The notes beneath the pieces were generated by a model. That model did not search any database and was not told the DNA's origin. It saw only the letters and a program-made list of their open reading frames with translations. The position numbers and the translations under genes are program-made. DNA of 36,230 bases from contig NZ_JAJAUZ010000072.1 of the NCBI RefSeq assembly GCF_020532645.1, positions 1 to 36,230 of the forward strand, read 5' to 3'. The DNA is from Streptomyces bambusae. Lineage in GTDB: Bacteria > Actinomycetota > Actinomycetes > Streptomycetales > Streptomycetaceae. Below, in pieces: positions 33,193 to 36,230 of the stretch (within the stretch, counting starts at the first letter, position 1; each line of letters opens with the position of its first letter).

Positions 33193-33518
33193 CGAGCGAA
33201 CGGACGGGGTACCTCTCCCGGAACGTCACCGAAGCCGTCCTCGCTGTGCCCGGCGTCGCATGCCTGCGCCCCGGCCTGCGCAGCCTGCTGCACACGGCGG
33301 GCGCACGACCGCCGGCCGCCCGTGAACCCGGAGCCCCGGGGTCCGCGGTGCGCATCACCTTCGACTCCCGGGGGTCGGTTGCCGGGCTGCAGATCGATGT
33401 CGTCATCCGCGCCCAGCAGCAGGCGGCCCGCACCGCCAGGGCCGTGCGGGCGGCGGCCGCCGAGGCGGCGGCGGTCGCACCGGCGGCGGTGAGGGTCACC
33501 GTCACCGGCATCGTGTGA
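33189..33518 (+). CDS. Small Asp23-associated protein
   Basis: 109 residues from GTG 33189, overlapping the previous stop (GTGA), with AGGAGG seven bases upstream. It looks like a short, divergent Asp23-type domain: VTEAVLAVPGVACLRPGL, an alanine/proline-rich insert, then VAGLQIDVVIRAQQQAARTA and AAVRVTVTGIV. Third gene of the sigma operon; probably interacts with the other Asp23-like proteins. Confidence 0.8.
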   Translation: MTSERTGYLSRNVTEAVLAVPGVACLRPGLRSLLHTAGARPPAAREPGAPGSAVRITFDSRGSVAGLQIDVVIRAQQQAARTARAVRAAAAEAAAVAPAAVRVTVTGIV

Positions 33519-33551
33519 CCGCCCCGCCCCGCCGCACCGGACCGGGCCCTG

Positions 33552-34115
33552 CTAGAAGGGCGGCGGGCAGGTGAGGATCACCCACAGGGCCAGCGACCAG
33601 GCGCAGGCCGCTGCCCCCAGGCGCCGGAGGCAGCGGATGCGTTCCGGCGCGACAGGATCCGGCCCGCCCACGGCGCAGCGCACCACCCCGCCGGCGACGG
33701 GCACGACAGGATCCGCCGGCTGGGTCGGGGCGGGCCGTCGCAGGGCGCGCGGCAGGGTGTCGGCCGGTCGGGACGCAGGGTGCAGGACGGCTCCGGTCCC
33801 ACGTCGACCACGGTCGGCGCCGCGCACCGCGTCGAGGGGCCGCGTCGTGTCGCCGTGTTGGGCGAGACCGGCCAGGAACCGCCGGTAGGCCTCTTTGCGT
33901 CGGCCCCTGGGGGTCGAACGCCCGTACTCCCACGACCGGACCGTTGCCGGCGTCACCCCGAACGCCTCGGCCACCTGGCGGGTCGACAGGCCCCACTGCT
34001 CACGCAGTCGGCGCCGCTCGCCCGGCTCGGGCAGATCGCACCACCGGAGCCGGGAAACCCGTGCCGGAGCGAAGACGGTCTGACTGGGGATCATCTGCTG
34101 ATGCGCTGTGGTCAT
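33552..34115 (-). CDS. HTH regulator with C-terminal membrane segment
   Basis: 187 residues from ATG 34115; starts at 34169 (GTG) and 34094 (ATG) are in frame and none has a strong RBS, so the start is uncertain. The helix-turn-helix is REQWGLSTRQVAEAFGVTPA followed by TVRSWEYGRSTPRGRRKEAY. After a proline/arginine-rich linker, a hydrophobic end (AAACAWSLALWVILTCPPPF) could anchor it in the membrane. Membrane-tethered HTH proteins of this kind occur in Streptomyces; the target is unknown. It is convergent with the sigma operon. Confidence 0.72.
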   Translation of the reverse strand: MTTAHQQMIPSQTVFAPARVSRLRWCDLPEPGERRRLREQWGLSTRQVAEAFGVTPATVRSWEYGRSTPRGRRKEAYRRFLAGLAQHGDTTRPLDAVRGADRGRRGTGAVLHPASRPADTLPRALRRPAPTQPADPVVPVAGGVVRCAVGGPDPVAPERIRCLRRLGAAACAWSLALWVILTCPPPF

Positions 34116-34297
34116 ACCGATGTGACAATCCGCGCGCGCGGGCCGTGACGCGAGCGTACGGACGTTCACCCGGAGGATGCATCAGTGATCGAGTCGGGTC
34201 GCTGCAGGATCCCCACCCGGCAGGACGTACCGCCCGGTCGTCCCGGATCCCGGCCGCTCCCCCGGCTTCGCACCGCGCATGGGACGGGGACGGCCCT

Positions 34298-34517
34298 TCG
34301 CCCACGGGGCCTTCGCCGGCGGTGGCGCGTGCGGCGGCGAAGGCGAGCGCCGCCCGTATCGCCTTTCCCCGCCGGCCCCGGGCCACGGGCCGGCCCTCGG
34401 CATCCCGCCGGCCCCACTGGTAGGCGAGCACCTCCGCTGCGGCCGGGTCCACGTCCTTCAGCAACGGGCGGCCACCGCGTCCGTACGGCGCCGTGCCTCG
34501 GCGAGCAGGTCGTCCAT
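34298..34517 (-). pseudogene. Polyprenyl (geranylgeranyl) diphosphate synthase N-terminal remnant
   Basis: From the minus-strand ATG at 34517 the frame reads MDDLLAEARRRTDAVAA, then a stop; a shifted frame continues RPLLKDVDPAAAEVLAYQWG and GRPVARGRRGKAIRAALAFA. This matches the start of Streptomyces polyprenyl diphosphate synthases, whose counterpart is the GKAxRPAL block; here the usual RP of the FARM-preceding region is RA. The DDxxD motifs and the remaining about 250 residues are absent, so it is a non-functional fragment. Confidence 0.6.
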
Positions 34518-34701
34518 GCCGGGAGAGGGGCGACCAGTGGCATCCGACACGAGTCCTCCGGGTGAGCCGGCCGACGGGCGGACGGCATGGCGAGCCAGAG
34601 CAACAGGCCAACAGTCCAACAGGCCACGCACGACCCTACGGCCCCGGACTCGCTCGGCACGGAGCCCGCGGTGGCCGAGGCCTTCACCGCACCACCGGTC
34701 A

Positions 34702-34840
34702 GAACAGCAGCTCGGCGGCGAGGTGGCCGGAGCCGACCCGTACGCACGGGCGGAACCCGCCTGCGCCGTCGCCGCGGAACAGCCAGGGCGCTCCGGCGGC
34801 GTCGCGCGCGACCAGATCCGGGCGGCCGTCGCCGGTGGAG
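34702..34840 (-). pseudogene. FG-GAP repeat protein fragment
   Basis: Minus-strand translation gives STGDGRPDLVARDAAGAPWL, then FRGDGAGGFRP, one and a bit FG-GAP repeats with an intact GDGRPDLVARD loop. Both flanks drift out of frame, and no start or stop context is present. It is most likely a remnant of a gene similar to the FG-GAP protein at 28365-29603 but on the other strand. Confidence 0.5.
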
Positions 34841-35014
34841 CGTCAGCCAGGACCGGCTGTCACCGGGCCTGTTCGCCGCCCTCGGCGCCTACGCCCGGAC
34901 CCTCCCGGAGCCGGCCCCGCCCACGCCCGGTCACCGAGCCCCCGCCGGCTGCTGCGGCGCACGCCCGTGATCCGCAGCACCACCGCCCTCCACCCCTGCG
35001 CGCGGCCGCCCGGC
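34841..35014. other. No gene seen
   Basis: GC-rich stretch between the FG-GAP remnant and the stop of the small secreted protein gene. I see no hairpin, RBS or domain in it. Confidence 0.4.
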
Positions 35015-35536
35015 CTACCCGGCGATCGTGTCGCTACAGTCGGGCTGCTCCTCGTGCGCAGCGATCGCCTGCGCCCAGTGCGCGTCGATCTCCGCATCGG
35101 ACAGGGGCGGCTTCTCCTTGGCGAGCATCACGTACCCGTCGCCGTACGAGCCGCCGAGAAAGAACCCGACCACGTACTGACGTCCCGGCACCAACGTGAC
35201 CTGAGCCGGGTCCTCCGCCGCCTTCTGTGACCCACCCGGCGCATCCGCTCCCTGCCCCAGCCGCAGCAAGCTCTTCAGGCCGCCCTTGAACACACGTTCG
35301 ACCTGCACGTCGTACAACTGAACGCCGCCCGGGTCCTCCTTCACGAAGGCTCCGCGACCCTGCACGGTCACCACGGCCAGGTTCTGGTTGTTGGTGGCAG
35401 CCAGCTCGTCGGTCGACATGTCCGCCACGCACAGAGACTCCGTGCGGGTGGGGGCTCCGTCGGCAACGTACGCGTACGCACCGAGCGAGCCGGCCAGGAC
35501 GGCGGCGGTCGCCGCCGCGATGACGACGTGCTTCAC
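35015..35536 (-). CDS. Small exported protein of unknown function
   Basis: 173 residues from GTG 35536, two bases after the stop of the metalloprotease gene (TGA-TC-GTG), so translation is coupled; a GGGGCTGATC stretch gives a poor RBS. The N-terminus (KHVVIAAATAAVLAGSLGAY) is a signal peptide or anchor. The rest has LAVVTVQGRGAFVKED, then VQLYDVQVERVFKGGL and VPGRQYVVGFFLGGSYGDGY, a beta-rich pattern. Two cysteines (SLCVAD, PDCSDT) could form a disulfide. Family not recognised; co-expression with a secreted protease suggests a partner, substrate or inhibitor. Confidence 0.8.
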   Translation of the reverse strand: MKHVVIAAATAAVLAGSLGAYAYVADGAPTRTESLCVADMSTDELAATNNQNLAVVTVQGRGAFVKEDPGGVQLYDVQVERVFKGGLKSLLRLGQGADAPGGSQKAAEDPAQVTLVPGRQYVVGFFLGGSYGDGYVMLAKEKPPLSDAEIDAHWAQAIAAHEEQPDCSDTIAG

Positions 35537-35538
35537 GA

Positions 35539-36150
35539 TCAGCCCCAGAGCTTCTTGTAGTTGGCCTGGTCGACAGCGGGTACCCAGGTCATCGGGATGC
35601 TCGGCGCGGACTTCCACATCAGCGAGACGATCCGGCCGCTCTTGTGGCACAGGCCGAGGGCGTGCCCCAGCTCGTGCAACGCGACGTAGCGTCGGAAGTC
35701 CGTGGTGTTGTACGGCCGGGTGTTGAGCTTCTGCTCGTTCATGCGGATCAGGTCGGTCGCGCCGATGCCGCCGCGCCACACGTACGTTCCCAGCGGGGCC
35801 GTCGCCCCGCTGCCGCCGTTGTGGTCGATCCAGTCGAGATCGTTCGACGTCACGGCGGAATCGGCCAGGATCTTGATCGTCGAGCCGCTGTACGTCCAGC
35901 CGGGCGTGGAGGCCGCGTACTCGCGTGCGTCGTCGTAGGCGGTGTCGTCCGTCCAGCGGACCTCGCCCTCGTCGACCGCGGACCGGGACTTCTTCTCGAC
36001 CTCGGGTGACACGCAGGGGGCCGGGGCGGCGGGTGCCATCGGCGAGGCGGCGGCCGGCGCGGGAAGCGCGAGAACGGCCGCTGCGGCCATGGCGGTGGCG
36101 AACGGCAGGGTACGGACGCCGGGGGCGTGCCGATGAGCCGGCAGGGGCAC
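35539..36150 (-). CDS. Secreted matrixin-type zinc metalloprotease
   Basis: 203 residues from GTG 36150 with AAGGAG upstream. A signal peptide (TLPFATAMAAAAVLALPAPA) ends near AAASPMAP. The mature enzyme of about 165 residues has the metzincin site HELGHALGLCH (residues 159-169: three zinc His and catalytic Glu160) and a probable Met-turn at M178 (VSLMWK). Small size and a single domain resemble snapalysin- and matrixin-like secreted proteases of actinobacteria. The first gene of a two-gene unit; its upstream region is a decamer repeat running out of the window. Confidence 0.9.
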   Translation of the reverse strand: MPLPAHRHAPGVRTLPFATAMAAAAVLALPAPAAASPMAPAAPAPCVSPEVEKKSRSAVDEGEVRWTDDTAYDDAREYAASTPGWTYSGSTIKILADSAVTSNDLDWIDHNGGSGATAPLGTYVWRGGIGATDLIRMNEQKLNTRPYNTTDFRRYVALHELGHALGLCHKSGRIVSLMWKSAPSIPMTWVPAVDQANYKKLWG

Positions 36151-36170
36151 GGAGGTCTCCTTCGGCCGGC

Positions 36171-36230
36171 GGCTGCGGGTGGCTGCGGGTGGCTGCGGGT
36201 GGCTGCGGGTGGCTGCGGGTGGCTGCGGGT
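36171..36230. repeat. Tandem decamer repeat, at least six copies
   Basis: Six exact copies of GGCTGCGGGT fill the last 60 bases and continue to the window edge, beginning 21 bases upstream of the metalloprotease start. They occupy the place where its promoter would be expected. Confidence 0.95.

Noticed and set aside
1..36230. tRNA, rRNA, attachment sites or replication origin
   Set aside because: I saw no cloverleaf with a T-loop consensus, no rRNA segments and no direct-repeat att pair; an automated scan could still reveal small RNAs.

Overview
The window is very GC-rich with strong third-position GC bias, GTG starts, GGAGG-type ribosome binding sites and Streptomyces-type families (HxlR pairs, nSTAND1/WD40 proteins, DevR/OsdR-type regulators, Asp23/DUF6286 cassettes). 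It is most likely from a Streptomyces chromosome or a close relative. The many gene remnants suggest an accessory or arm region. There is no rRNA, tRNA, CRISPR array or intact insertion sequence.

Layout. (1) 189-4040: one giant HTH-nSTAND1-TM-WD40 protein. (2) 4266-5162: a RidA-like gene divergent from an HxlR regulator. (3) 5357-17758: a hypoxia/dormancy-type island. On the minus strand it holds adhE (frameshifted), a DevS-like GAF histidine kinase, a DevR-like response regulator, a universal stress protein and pyruvate phosphate dikinase. On the plus strand it holds a CBS-BON protein, a ribosome hibernation factor and a second universal stress protein, facing a small membrane protein. (4) 17992-22799: an arginine deiminase operon arcA-arcB-arcC plus a YfcC-type carrier. 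(5) 22800-26441: regulatory DNA, gene remnants, two NAD(P)-dependent dehydrogenases and a second HxlR regulator. (6) 26486-29603: a membrane protein/winged-helix pair, a secreted protein and an FG-GAP repeat protein. (7) 29663-33518: an ECF sigma factor locus with an envelope Asp23/AmaP/DUF6286 operon in divergent orientation. (8) 33552-36230: an HTH membrane protein, decayed isoprenoid-synthase and FG-GAP fragments, a small secreted protein, a matrixin-type metalloprotease and a decamer tandem repeat at the window edge.

How it fits together. Regions 3 and 4 look like one regulon for surviving oxygen or energy limitation: a two-component system, fermentative enzymes, PEP/pyruvate interconversion, ATP from arginine, ribosome hibernation and stress proteins. 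A recurring 14-bp palindrome (GGGCC-N4-GGCCC type, same 5-4-5 layout as the mycobacterial DevR box) lies upstream of most of these genes, including devR itself. Region 7 is a separate circuit. Two nearly identical promoter-like elements face away from each other between the sigma gene and the Asp23 operon, and the gene after sigma encodes a zinc-type anti-sigma motif fused to an Asp23-like domain. I consider this circuit the best candidate for a little-described system here.
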